Assembly (NCBI GenBank): GCA_963727415.1
Contig: CAVSGF010000003.1
Coordinates: 434,001 to 498,000 of the forward strand
DNA: 64,000 bases
Direction of reading: 5' to 3'
Source: DASQPR01 sp963727415
GTDB lineage: Bacteria > Actinomycetota > Actinomycetes > Mycobacteriales > Micromonosporaceae
Positions within the stretch are counted from its first letter, which is position 1. Every line of letters starts with the position of its first letter. Positions 24,494 through 33,382 of the stretch are shown one piece after another. The notes beneath the pieces are model-generated. The model was not told the DNA's origin and searched no databases. It saw only the letters and a list, made by a program, of their open reading frames with translations. The position numbers and the translations under genes are program-made.

Positions 24494-24772
24494 AGCAGTC
24501 CAGCGCGGCTTCGCTGCGCGCTGTGGAGGTTAGTAAATTGTCGGCGCGTCCAGGCCGTCGTAGGTCGCTCTGGCGGTCACCGCGGTATGTGCTCACACTA
24601 TGTTCGTCCCGGTGATATCGACGACCCTGTAATGCTACGAGCTTGAGCAACAGCATGATCCTGGAGGGCCCGCCACGGAACCGTGGATTGTTGCCATGAG
24701 CACGCGTGTCAGACTCCTGATCTGCCCAGCCCCCCCGGGACGATGTTCGAACGTGACCCAGCGGAGGTCGAT
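24494..24772 (+). ncRNA. IS110 left end, candidate bridge RNA region
   Basis: About 280 non-coding nt lie between the IS1182 remnant and the transposase start. They contain at least two clear hairpins: CAGCGCG (24501-24507) with CGCGCTG (24517-24523), and CCACGG-aa-CCGTGG (24673-24686). In IS110-group elements this left-end interval encodes a bridge RNA with target- and donor-binding loops. The exact left boundary is not visible. Confidence 0.4.
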
Positions 24773-25999
24773 ATGGATGTAGTACACCCGCGGTGTGCGG
24801 GACTGGACATCAGCAAGAAGGACGCCAAGGTCTGCCTTCGGTTGCCGGGCAGTCCAGCCGGGACCGTCACCCGGAAGGTCACGACCTGGACTTCGACGAC
24901 CAACCAGATCCTGGCGTTGCGGGACTTCCTCCTCGACGCAGGTGTCACGATCGTCGCGATGGAGGCGACCGGCGACTACTGGAAGCCGTTCTACTACCTG
25001 TTTGAAGACGTCTTGAACGTGGTCCTGGTCAATGCCCGGCATGTCAAGAACGTGCCCGGGCGCAAGACCGACGTGTCCGACGCCCAGTGGCTAGCCGATC
25101 TTGCCGCCCACGGTCTGGTCCGTGCCTGCTTCGTGCCGCCTGAACCGATCCGGCGGCTGCGCGATGTCACCCGCGCCCGCACCGCCGCCACCCGCGACCG
25201 CGGGCGAGTCTCCCAACGCCTGGAGAAACTCCTCGAAGACGCAGGCATCAAGCTCTCGACGGTGGCGTCAAAACTGACCGGGGTCTCCGCCAGGGCGATG
25301 CTGCAGGCGCTTATCGATGGCCACGACCAACCCGAACAGATCGCGCAGCTGGCCCGAACTCGCATGCGGGCGAAGATCCCGGCCCTCATCGAGGCCCTCA
25401 CTGGCCGGTTCACCGATCACCACGCGTTCCTCACCCGCCAGTACCTGGCCCAGATCGACCATCTCACCCAGATCATCGATGAACTCACCGACCGGATCGA
25501 GACGATGATCGAGCCGTACCGTGCGGCGAGAGACCTGCTCGTGACCATCCCCGGTGTCGACGTGATCATCGCCGAGACCGGAGCCGACATGCGTGTATTC
25601 CCCACACCCGCACACCTGGCCTCCTGGGCCGGGGTCACACCCGGCCACCACCAGTCCGCCGACACCGTCAAGCCCGCCAAGACCAGGCCCGGCAACCGAT
25701 ACCTCAAAGCTGGGCTCGGCATGGCTGCCCTGAACACGAACCGCACCCGCGGCACCTACCTCAGCGCCCTCTACAAACGCCTGGCCACCCGGCGCGGCGC
25801 CATCAAGGCCATCGTCGCCGTCGAACACTCGATCCTGACCTCGGTCTGGCACATGCTCACCGACCGCGAGCCCTACCACGACCTTGGTAACGACCACTTC
25901 ACACGCCTCAACCCCGAACGCGCCGCCCGCCGAGCCGTCAACCAACTCAACCACCTCGGCTTCGCCGTAACCCTCAGCCCCATCGACGTTTCTGCCTAG
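24773..25999 (+). CDS. IS110-family transposase
   Basis: A 408-residue, apparently intact transposase. The RuvC-like N-terminal domain starts CAGLDISKKDAKVCLRL (first Asp) and continues with VAMEATGDYW (Glu) and RKTDVSDAQWLADL (Asp pair). The C-terminal domain has LLVTIPGVDVIIAETGADM and GVTPGHHQSADTVKPAKTRPGN, where the family's catalytic Ser is expected. The ATG at 24773 is chosen because GGAGG lies 5 nt upstream. It belongs to a different subgroup from the copy at 5666-6761. Confidence 0.85.
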   Translation: MDVVHPRCAGLDISKKDAKVCLRLPGSPAGTVTRKVTTWTSTTNQILALRDFLLDAGVTIVAMEATGDYWKPFYYLFEDVLNVVLVNARHVKNVPGRKTDVSDAQWLADLAAHGLVRACFVPPEPIRRLRDVTRARTAATRDRGRVSQRLEKLLEDAGIKLSTVASKLTGVSARAMLQALIDGHDQPEQIAQLARTRMRAKIPALIEALTGRFTDHHAFLTRQYLAQIDHLTQIIDELTDRIETMIEPYRAARDLLVTIPGVDVIIAETGADMRVFPTPAHLASWAGVTPGHHQSADTVKPAKTRPGNRYLKAGLGMAALNTNRTRGTYLSALYKRLATRRGAIKAIVAVEHSILTSVWHMLTDREPYHDLGNDHFTRLNPERAARRAVNQLNHLGFAVTLSPIDVSA

Positions 26000-26217
26000 C
26001 CGTCACACCAACGAATACCGCACCACGGCGATCCTCACCGGTCGCGCTTCGTCGTGCCTACCAACACTTACGCTCCCCGTCACGAACACAGTGGTCACCG
26101 TTATTTACGTGTCAGAGTCGCACAGGGCTCCACGCACGCGCCGGCACGCTCAGGTGTGCGGCGGCACCGACCCATCAGCTCCCATGCTGTACGTGTCAAA
26201 GGCCCTCAGACGGACCT
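26000..26217. other. Non-coding, probable IS110 right end
   Basis: No gene supported. It should contain the right end of the IS110 element; no terminal repeat is recognisable, as is normal for this family. Confidence 0.3.
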
Positions 26218-26655
26218 TCACCGGTCGCGCCCAAGAGTGGGAAGTCCCCCGCTAACGGTCCGAACTGAACTCCCGCGTCCTCGGACACGCTCGCGACGAT
26301 CGGCTTCTTCTGCCTGTCTTGCCGCTCTTCGCTGACGTTCGGGGCGGAGTCGTTGAGTCATCTCTGACTCGAGCCGCGCAAGGGCGGGACGCGCCTCAAC
26401 TCGTTCGCGGTCGATACGGCGATCCCGCGCGAGCATGTACGCTTCGAGCGCCTCTTCTTTGGCGCGCGCCGCAGCCCGCTTACGCTCCGATTGGCGGGCC
26501 TGCGCAAGCATATACTCGCGAATCGCATCTGCTTTGGCCCGCGCCAACGCTTGCTTACGCTCGATCTGGCGCTTCCGCGCGAGCATGTACTCGAGCATCG
26601 CCTCTACTTTGGCACGCACTACGGCCTGCTTGTGCTCGCCGTCCCGCGAGTTCAT
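26218..26655 (-). CDS. Small coiled-coil protein with three 25-aa repeats
   Basis: A 145-residue, highly charged helical protein I do not recognise. Three back-to-back 25-residue repeats occupy ~14-88, each of the form RAKxEAxxEYMLAxxRQxERKRA. The third codon positions are GC-rich, as in real genes of this genome, and the repeats are conserved at protein level more than at DNA level. The C-terminal third is rich in Arg and Glu. It should form a long amphipathic helix or coiled coil. It stands alone between two insertion sequences, with no strong ribosome site before the ATG at 26655. Confidence 0.45.
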   Translation of the reverse strand: MNSRDGEHKQAVVRAKVEAMLEYMLARKRQIERKQALARAKADAIREYMLAQARQSERKRAAARAKEEALEAYMLARDRRIDRERVEARPALARLESEMTQRLRPERQRRAARQAEEADRRERVRGRGSSVRTVSGGLPTLGRDR

Positions 26656-26905
26656 GTCAACATGCTCGCGGACCGCCGCAGAATCAGCACTAGACCAACG
26701 GACAATTTAGTTCGGCAAGTTGTCACTCCATGACGACGACCCAGGGTCAGGCCGAGAAGCGATGCGTTATACGGCAGCACGGGTCATGGCTCATCAGGTC
26801 CGGGCGTCGCGGCCATGCAGTGAGCTGTTCTCGGTAACTGCGTGTCACGCTGCGTGAGTAGTGGGCTGGCGACGCGCCACGGTGGTTGCGCTGCAACGCA
26901 TATGG
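26656..26905. other. Non-coding stretch before the IS5-like element
   Basis: No gene is supported; it would hold the promoter of the coiled-coil gene on the minus strand. Confidence 0.3.
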
Positions 26906-26960
26906 GTGAAGCCCCTGTATGAAGTGGTCCTACCACAGATCAACTTCATAGGGGCTTCAC
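26906..26960. repeat. Long inverted repeat before an IS5-like transposase
   Basis: GTGAAGCCCCTGTATGAAG is complementary, with one mismatch, to CTTCATAGGGGCTTCAC about 18 nt further on, directly before the transposase start. It could be the element's left end, a self-complementary target, or a translational control hairpin. Confidence 0.6.
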
Positions 26961-27792
26961 GTGCCTGCAAGTGTCACATACTCCGCGGTGCTCAACGCGC
27001 GGGAGGAGACGGTCCTGTTCGTGGCGGGCCTGCTGCACGCCGAACGCCTTCGGCGGGGCACCCGCGCCCGGCGGCGGGCGTTGACCTGCTTCCAGCAAGC
27101 GGTGCTGGTGATGCGGTGGTTCCTCGACGCCACCCGGGTCAGGCAACTCGCCGCTGACAACGCGATCTCGGTGCCGACCGTCTACCGCTTGCTGCACGAG
27201 GGCATCCGCGCGCTTGCCGGCCGCCAGCCGTCGCTGCACAGTGCTGTGTTGGCGGCGAAGATCGCAGGCCACGGCCATATCAACATCGACGGCACGCTGA
27301 TCTACACCGACCGATGCGCAGCGCCCGGCCCCACACCCGGTGTGGATCTTTGGTGGTCGGGTAAGCATCACCACCACGGCGGCAACATCCAGGTCGTGTC
27401 CACCCCGGACGGCTGGCCCCTGTGGACATCTGAGGTACGCCCCGGCCGGGAACACGATACGACCTGCCTGCGCGTGCACGCCGAGATCCTTCCCGCGTTG
27501 CGGCAGTGGACCGGCGATGACCTGTACGCCCCTGGCTGACCTGGGCTACGAAGGCGAAGCCGCCATCCTGACCGTTCCCATCAAGAAGACGTCCGGCGCC
27601 AAGCTCACCGACGAGGCCAAACAACTCAACTGGCTGCAGGCCCATGCCCGAGCCCGCGCCGAACAAGCCAACGCCCTGCTCAAGACGACCTTCAAAGCAC
27701 TACGCCGAGTCAGCCTCGACCCCAACGCTATCGGCAGGATCGTCGCCGCCGCGCTCGTGCTGCTACACATCGAGCACGAACGAACTACATGA
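26961..27792 (+). pseudogene. IS5-like (DDE_Tnp_4 type) transposase, two frames
   Basis: The first frame (26961-27539) has the N-terminal helix-turn-helix (NAISVPTVYRLLHEG) and INIDGTLIYTDR (first Asp) and GREHDTTCLR (second Asp). The reading then passes into another frame near 27528-27536, giving LADLGYEGEAAIL and ARAEQANALLKTTFKAL (Glu) to a stop at 27792. Joined, the frames make a normal-length transposase. This may be a simple base loss, or a programmed frameshift, which some IS5-group elements use. The sequence at the joint (GCCCCTGG) is not a classic slippery heptamer. Confidence 0.7.
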
Positions 27793-28026
27793 TCACCCAA
27801 CGTCACGAGCCGTTACCGAGAATGGCTCAGTGAATGGTCAACAGCGTGCCGCCGGCACCCGCAACCGGGACCTAGCGCGTAGCATCAGCGCGCTCGGGCG
27901 CTGAACATGATCGAGCAACAGTGCGGCTCGCACTCTCCCGAGGAGCGGGCCGCATCGCGTCGTCGACTTCGTATCGCCAACACCTTCCGACCATCCATGA
28001 TCACGTTTAGAACGGAGTTCGCGGCT

Positions 28027-28395
28027 ATGGCGCGAGTCACCCGGGGAGGCACCAGGAAGTGGTGCCCCAACTGCAAATCAGTCCAGGTGTGCGCCGCACT
28101 CAACCCATCGGCACTCGGGTACGCATCCGGGCAGCGCTGGTACCGCAGGGACCATTCGGACATTCAGTGGTTCCGGCGGGGGCTGGTCTGCCAGGCGTGC
28201 GGTAAAGAGTGGCTCACCGCAGAGTTGCCCGAAGAGTTCCTCGACGAACTCGTCGAACTTCGCAACGCCCTGAAGGACATCAAGCTCAACACCGAGACCT
28301 ACATCAAGGAGGCCGAGACAGCGTCTGCCAGCCTGAAGAAGCTCTCCACGTCCTTAGGAGTCCTGCGAGCACTAAAGGTTTACAAGTCGCAGTAG
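28027..28395 (+). CDS. Zinc-ribbon protein with helical C-terminus
   Basis: From the ATG at 28027 the protein is 122 residues. KWCPNCKSVQVC and VCQACGKEW supply two CxxC knuckles like the NrdR-type N-terminal zinc ribbon, separated by an aromatic-rich stretch (YASGQRWYRRDHSDIQWFRRG). A ~65-residue charged helix follows (ELVELRNALKDIKLNTE), likely a coiled coil. There is no ATP-cone, so it is not NrdR itself. A longer frame from 27907 exists, but its extra 40 residues look non-coding. A regulatory or nucleic-acid-binding role is possible. Confidence 0.5.
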   Translation: MARVTRGGTRKWCPNCKSVQVCAALNPSALGYASGQRWYRRDHSDIQWFRRGLVCQACGKEWLTAELPEEFLDELVELRNALKDIKLNTETYIKEAETASASLKKLSTSLGVLRALKVYKSQ

Positions 28396-28469
28396 GCCGC
28401 AGGTCAGCGGCCACGGCTGCCGATATTGGGAGCAATTGAGCACCGTTCAGTGCAATCCAGATCGGCACG

Positions 28470-29642
28470 CCTGTAGTACTCCTGAAACTCGGCCACCAGT
28501 TCCGGCCTGCAATGATGCGTGATCGTGTTGATTGGTCTGATCTATCGGCTCGCAGTCACGATACTGTCCTGGCTGGCGCTGCGGACCCGCACACAGGCGT
28601 CGAAGGATGCAGAACTACTCGCGCTACGCCACGAGATATCGGTGCTTCGCCGGGCGAATCCAAGACCCCGTGTCGACTGGAGCGACCGGGCCGTTCTCGC
28701 CGCGCTATCTCGGCTGCTACGCAAAGATCTGCGTGCTCATCGGATCGTCACGCCCGGCACACTACTGCGCTGGCACCGGCGCCTGGTCGCGCGGAAATGG
28801 GCTCAACCCAGGCCTGCTGGACGTCCGCCGCTGTCCGACGAGATCGTCGAGCTGATCGTCAGACTCGCCGTCGAGAACCGAAACTGGGGTGTGGTGCGAA
28901 TCCAGGGGGAGTTGCGTCGCCTCGGGCACCGCATAGGCGCCGGAACCATCCGCAGGATTCTGCGTTCCCGGCGCATACCACCAGCTCCAACCCACGACGA
29001 TTCCTGGCGAGTATTCCTTCGCGCCCACGCCAAGACGATCCTCGCGATCGACTTCCTGCACGTGGACTGCGCGGTCACACTCACCCGACTGTACGTCGCG
29101 TTCGTGATCGAACACGCTACCCGCCGCGTGTACCTGCTCGGGGTCACCCGCTACCCGAACGGCCCGTGGGCGACCCAGCTGGCGCGGGAGCTCACCGCCG
29201 ACCTGCTTGAGGCAGGACGCCATTTCACCTACCTGGTCCGAGACCGCGACACCAAGTTCAGCGAAGCATTCGACGCGGTGTTCAACGCGGCCGGAATCGA
29301 CGTGCTACTCACGGCTCCGCAGACGCCGCGGATGAACGCCATCGCCGAACGGTTCGTCCGCACGGTGCGTGCCGAGTGCACCGACCGGATGCTCATCGCT
29401 GGCGAGCGCCACCTGCGAGTCGTCTTGGGCGAGTTCGTCGAGCACTACAACACCGGACGCAGCCACCAAGGTCACGGAATAGACCTGCGCGCCCCGCACG
29501 ACGATCCGAACGTGGTCCCGTTCCCGGCCCAAGCCAACCAGATCCACCGAAAACAAGCCCTTGGAGGCCTGATCAACGAATATCGGGCCGCCGCATAACG
29601 ACCAGGTCAGACCCGGTGATCGAATTTCGGAGGTACTACAGG
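28470..29642 (+). mobile_element. Type B IS3-like element
   Basis: Imperfect ~28-bp inverted repeats (left 28470-28498 starting CCTGTAGTAC, right 29615-29642 ending GTACTACAGG) bracket an intact transposase gene. The right end directly adjoins the truncated secreted-protein gene, so the insertion probably removed that gene's start. Confidence 0.7.
28519..29598 (+). CDS. Integrase-core transposase (IS3-like, type B)
   Basis: A 359-residue transposase with a helix-turn-helix N-terminal half (AKDAELLALRHEISVLRRA, NWGVVRIQGELRRLG) and an integrase core. The acids fit AIDFLHVDCAVTL (Asp), VRDRDTKFSEAFD (Asp) and MNAIAERFVRTVRAEC (Glu). The tail GGLINEYRAAA is typical of this group. Intact; the best-preserved of three type B copies in the window. 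Confidence 0.8.
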   Translation: MIVLIGLIYRLAVTILSWLALRTRTQASKDAELLALRHEISVLRRANPRPRVDWSDRAVLAALSRLLRKDLRAHRIVTPGTLLRWHRRLVARKWAQPRPAGRPPLSDEIVELIVRLAVENRNWGVVRIQGELRRLGHRIGAGTIRRILRSRRIPPAPTHDDSWRVFLRAHAKTILAIDFLHVDCAVTLTRLYVAFVIEHATRRVYLLGVTRYPNGPWATQLARELTADLLEAGRHFTYLVRDRDTKFSEAFDAVFNAAGIDVLLTAPQTPRMNAIAERFVRTVRAECTDRMLIAGERHLRVVLGEFVEHYNTGRSHQGHGIDLRAPHDDPNVVPFPAQANQIHRKQALGGLINEYRAAA

Positions 29643-30140
29643 TGTACGCGTTATCAGACGACCTCTTTGGTGTCGCCACTGACTCCTGAAGCAAGCACAA
29701 AGCTGACGGCGGGGGTGGTTACGCCTTTTAACAGCGCATCGGATTGTCAAGATGATTCGAGTCTTGGCATACAAGCCTGCATCACAATGAGTTACTACCA
29801 AACCACGTCAGGTGGCCGGACCTACACAAAGGTCAACTATTACACCTACAAGTGGATCCGGTTCGACGGCACCATCAGCTGGTCAAGCGCCTCAGGGCTC
29901 GCCGGCGTGTTCGGGCCGGTACTCAACAGCAGCAGGTTTGACAACATCCGCAGTTCAAAGTGGATCGGCACGCCGACCAGTGGAACGTCCTACACGCAGA
30001 ACCTCTCGTGGAGTGCTGACTACGTAGCCACTGATGGCAGCGACTATCAGTGCGCGAACAGCACTATCACTCTTCATCACGGCGGCTCCACCTGGTCGCT
30101 GAACCACGACAACCTTTGCAAAGGAGTGGCGGGCCTATGA
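29643..30140 (+). pseudogene. Secreted protein lacking its signal peptide (5'-truncated)
   Basis: An open frame of ~160 residues with a Ser/Thr/Tyr-rich, disulfide-containing, beta-type composition (MSYYQTTSGGRTYTKVNYYTY, WSADYVATDGSDYQC). There is no start or signal peptide; upstream the frame runs into the type B IS end. Its stop overlaps the start of the next secreted-protein gene (ATGA), showing it was the first gene of that operon. Function unknown. Confidence 0.6.
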
Positions 30141-30643
30141 TCGGCCGCCGGAATTCGCTACGGGTTCTTCTTGCCCGAGTCGGCGTTGTGGCCGCGGTGG
30201 TGGCGTCGGGATTGATCGCGGGGGCCAGCTCGGCGTCGGCTGACCCGTCACCGTACTGTCGACCTTCTGTTGGCACGCCGTACGTCAGCGCCGGACCCAC
30301 ATACCAGGGTAACAACCATTACACATTCACTGTCACTGTGTATGTGTCGATGAACTGTAACGGCTCGATCTACTCGTCATCCGTGACGCCGCTGTTGCAT
30401 TACACGCTCGACGGTGGTGCCGACCATATCGTCACTGGAAGCAGCAAGACATGTACGTCGAGCTGCGAAGCATCGGCGCACATTACCGAGACGTTCCTGT
30501 GTACCGACTACAACTACATGTCGTTCTACGGTGCGATCACCGGCTGGTGGAAGCGTTACTCATCAAGCTCCAAGGCGACGTTGTACGGGACTGGGGCCAC
30601 GTACAACGATGCGTGGTTCGACGGAAACGGCGCTTGCCCGTAG
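30137..30643 (+). CDS. Small secreted protein, unknown function
   Basis: A 168-residue protein with a clear Sec signal peptide: a basic start (MIGRRNSLRVLLARVG), hydrophobic core, and an ASSASA cleavage region near residues 30-36. The mature part (~130 residues) is beta-rich with six or more Cys in close pairs (KTCTSSC) and many Tyr and Ser. It is similar in style to the truncated protein just upstream, suggesting duplication. Translation is coupled to that gene by an ATGA overlap. Confidence 0.6.
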   Translation: MIGRRNSLRVLLARVGVVAAVVASGLIAGASSASADPSPYCRPSVGTPYVSAGPTYQGNNHYTFTVTVYVSMNCNGSIYSSSVTPLLHYTLDGGADHIVTGSSKTCTSSCEASAHITETFLCTDYNYMSFYGAITGWWKRYSSSSKATLYGTGATYNDAWFDGNGACP

Positions 30644-30665
30644 CGGCCATGACAAACTCACCAAC

Positions 30666-31154
30666 ATGAATCCAGTAGCGAACAACGAAGTCGGCCTGGT
30701 CGTAGCGTCAGAGCACCTACTCGGACGCTCCGACCGGGCCGGCATCATTCTCCGGGTCGCCGTCGCCTACAGCGCAGGGGTACGGCTGGCGATCAGCGCC
30801 GTCACGAAGGTGGACAACGACCCGCACTGGCACGACGACGTCGTCGGTGCGGGTCCGGACGGCGTCTTGTTCGGCGCAGCTTGGGAAGGAGAAGCGCTGC
30901 CGAGAGACCATCCGGCGATGAGAGCGATCGCGTTGCCTGAGCAGGCAACGGAGCTGGCGTGGATGCCGCTAATTGCCGGTGGCGGTGGGAACCACTACGA
31001 CGTCACTCTATGGTTGTCACCGCTGCGTACCGAAGGTGGAAAGATCACACTCACGTTCTCGTGGACCAGGCTGGCGATAGCGGCCTTCTCGTACGCCCTC
31101 GGCACGCCCACCCAGCGAGAACTCCGTAGGCGCGTGTTGCGGCTATGGTCATGA
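30666..31154 (+). CDS. Unrecognised cytoplasmic protein in the secreted-protein operon
   Basis: A 162-residue protein from the ATG at 30666, without signal peptide or membrane segment. It alternates hydrophobic beta strands (GIILRVAVAYSAGVRLAISAV, GGKITLTFSWTRLAIAAFSYAL) and has no motif I know. It follows the small secreted protein by 22 nt and overlaps the next gene by 4 nt (ATGA), so it is part of the same operon. Confidence 0.5.
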   Translation: MNPVANNEVGLVVASEHLLGRSDRAGIILRVAVAYSAGVRLAISAVTKVDNDPHWHDDVVGAGPDGVLFGAAWEGEALPRDHPAMRAIALPEQATELAWMPLIAGGGGNHYDVTLWLSPLRTEGGKITLTFSWTRLAIAAFSYALGTPTQRELRRRVLRLWS

Positions 31155-31753
31155 AACGCGCGCCGGGCGAGACCGACGTCATGACCGTCGAGAACAGCCG
31201 CGATGTCATCGAGATGGGTGGCACCAAGCCCCGGACTCGTCTCACGGGCATCGTCGTGGCCCTTGCCGTACTTGGTACATTTGGCCTCTGGGCCGGTATC
31301 CGGCACTCAAACAAACCCGCGCCGCGGAAGACGCCGACTAATCCCGTTCTGCCACATTTGATGGCGGCAGGCCCACACTCATGGGCAATCCTCGACGGCC
31401 CAACGTTCCTTTACGCCGCAGAAGTTTCGACGCGTGTGACTCTGCGACATCCACGTGCCTCGGTAAGACCAGTCCTCGGCATCCGGGATGAAAAGGTAGG
31501 CATCTATACAAACCTGACAGCCCACGAGGTGGTCCAATCCGAGGTTATGCCGGCCAGCGCTCCCCCCGTCAGTGTCGGGCCAACGGACTTCCTAATCGTG
31601 ATCGTGGGAACAATCGATTGTTCAACGCTGCCGACGACTGACCAGGTCCCCACGGTAGCCCTCACCTATTCCGATGCACACCAAAGCTCGTCGGCTCGAA
31701 TCGACGGTCTTCCAACCATCGACAAGACCGACCTCCAGTCAGCCTGCTCATGA
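31151..31753 (+). CDS. Single-pass membrane protein, unknown function
   Basis: A 200-residue protein from the ATG at 31151 (ATGA overlap with the preceding stop; an in-frame ATG at 31145 is the alternative). A ~30-residue cytoplasmic segment precedes one membrane helix (LTGIVVALAVLGTFGLWAGI) and a ~145-residue outside domain with two Cys near the end. Last gene of the operon; it may anchor or receive the secreted proteins. Confidence 0.5.
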   Translation: MKRAPGETDVMTVENSRDVIEMGGTKPRTRLTGIVVALAVLGTFGLWAGIRHSNKPAPRKTPTNPVLPHLMAAGPHSWAILDGPTFLYAAEVSTRVTLRHPRASVRPVLGIRDEKVGIYTNLTAHEVVQSEVMPASAPPVSVGPTDFLIVIVGTIDCSTLPTTDQVPTVALTYSDAHQSSSARIDGLPTIDKTDLQSACS

Positions 31754-31997
31754 CGATGCGACGTTTATGACTTCCGTAGCGCAAGGCCAGCCGGGCGACG
31801 GTTGACACCCCTGGCTGCAGCCGGCTTGGCTTCGCCCTTTCCCGCGTCTTCTCGCATTCGACGCGGCCTGCCACGATGGGAGCGAAATCTGAGTGAACAG
31901 GGCCGCGCTCGTCGCCGAACGGCGTGCACCCACGACGAGCGCGGCGATGACCTCGTCAGTGGGTTCTCTTAGCGATTCGTGCGCCATGACTCTGTGC
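31754..31997. other. Non-coding gap before the type A IS
   Basis: No supported gene and no strong hairpin. Confidence 0.3.
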
Positions 31998-32319
31998 CTG
32001 CCGAAAATCCCGTCCGTGCTGGTCAGACGGCATGATGTTTCTGGCGTCGGTAGGCGCGTTCGCGGGTGGTTGCGCCAGCCAGCGGACCGGGCATGATCTG
32101 GAGGTGCTGCTACGTCTGGCCTATCTGACCGTCACCAACACCTTCGCCGTCCTGCGACTGCTGCCGATAAGCGACCGTGACAAGGACGTGGAGATCCTCG
32201 CTCTACGCCACCAACTCGGCGTATTGCAGCGCCAACTCGGGCCGACCGCGGTCACCTTCACGCCTGCGGATCGGGCATTCCTGGCTGCGCTGCTGCAGCC
32301 CATGCCCCGGACAGTCTTA

Positions 32320-33382
32320 GAGCCTGGTAAATAAGGGTTCAGCGGTCTGGTGGGGCGGATGGTTTGGCCCGTACGGTGGCTTGGTGTCGGGCGAGGCGTC
32401 GGGTCATCACGATCACCATGGCCCATTGGACCATCGCGGCGTGGTGGGCGGGCAGCCGTTCGTAGTCGCGGACGGTGCGGCGGCACCGGTTGATCCAGGA
32501 GAAGGTGCGTTCCACGCACCATCTGCGGTGCAGCACGACGAATGTGGTCTGCCCAGCGAGTTTGGCCACGATCGTCAAGGCCAGTCCCAGCTGGGTATGG
32601 GCCCAGGCGACGAGTTTGCCGGCGTAGCCGCTGTCGGCCCAGACCAGGCTGATCGTGGGCAAGCAGGTGCGAAGCGCCCACAGCAGTGTCCGGCCACCGT
32701 CGCGGTCTTGCACCTGTGCGCCGGTGACTAGGACAGCGAGCAGCAGTCCGCAGGTGTCCACGGCGATGTGGCGTTTACGGCCGTTGGTCTTCTTGCCCGC
32801 GTCATACCCACGCCCTGGCCGACCGACGGTCTCTGCGCCCCGTACCGACTGGGAGTCAACCACCGCGGCCGACGGCTGCCGGTCGCGGTCCTCGACCTCG
32901 GCACGAACCTGTTCACGCAGGCTGTTGTGCATGCGGTTGAGGGTCCCGTCGCCGGTCCAGGTCTTGAAGTAGTGGTAGACAAGCTTGTAGTGCGGGAAAT
33001 CTGCAGGTAGCGCGTCCCACTGGCAGCCGGTGCGGTCGAGGTAGCGGATCGCGTCGACCACGTCCCGGCGGGGGTAGATGATCGGACGGCCTCGCCCGGT
33101 TCCGGCCGGCACGTGCGGGGCGAGGATCCGCCACTCCGCGTCGGTGGTGTCCGACGGGTAGTGCCGCGGACGGCCGGTCGGTAGATGATCGTCGAGAGTG
33201 GCAGGCGTGCCAGGTGCGGCGACGCCAGCGACAAGGTATACAGACAGGGTTGGGCCTTCGGTCGCACTGGTTTAGTCACCTTGCTCGTACCGAAGGCCCT
33301 TCCACATGTCACGCCGCCACGCCGCGATCATCGATCCCGCCGCAGGCAGCCGACCGCCCGGAACCCCTTATTTACCAGGCTC
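32320..33382 (-). mobile_element. IS5-family element with 3-bp TTA target duplication
   Basis: Terminal repeats GAGCCTGGTAAATAAGG at 32320 and its complement ending at 33382 bound the element. TTA flanks both ends (32317-32319 and 33383-33385), the duplication expected for the IS427 group of IS5. The insertion is exactly resolvable and recent relative to its host IS. Confidence 0.9.
32339..33112 (-). CDS. IS5-family transposase
   Basis: At least 257 residues. GRGRPIIYPRRDVVDAIRYLDRTGCQWDALP is the N-terminal helix-turn-helix block. The catalytic acids fit AAVVDSQSVRG (Asp), LVWADSGYAGKL (Asp) and HRRWCVERTFSWINRCRR (Glu). Family homology (TDAEWRILAPHVP) continues upstream of the GTG at 33112 with no ATG or GTG in frame, so the real start is uncertain or has been lost. 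Confidence 0.8.
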   Translation of the reverse strand: MPAGTGRGRPIIYPRRDVVDAIRYLDRTGCQWDALPADFPHYKLVYHYFKTWTGDGTLNRMHNSLREQVRAEVEDRDRQPSAAVVDSQSVRGAETVGRPGRGYDAGKKTNGRKRHIAVDTCGLLLAVLVTGAQVQDRDGGRTLLWALRTCLPTISLVWADSGYAGKLVAWAHTQLGLALTIVAKLAGQTTFVVLHRRWCVERTFSWINRCRRTVRDYERLPAHHAAMVQWAMVIVMTRRLARHQATVRAKPSAPPDR

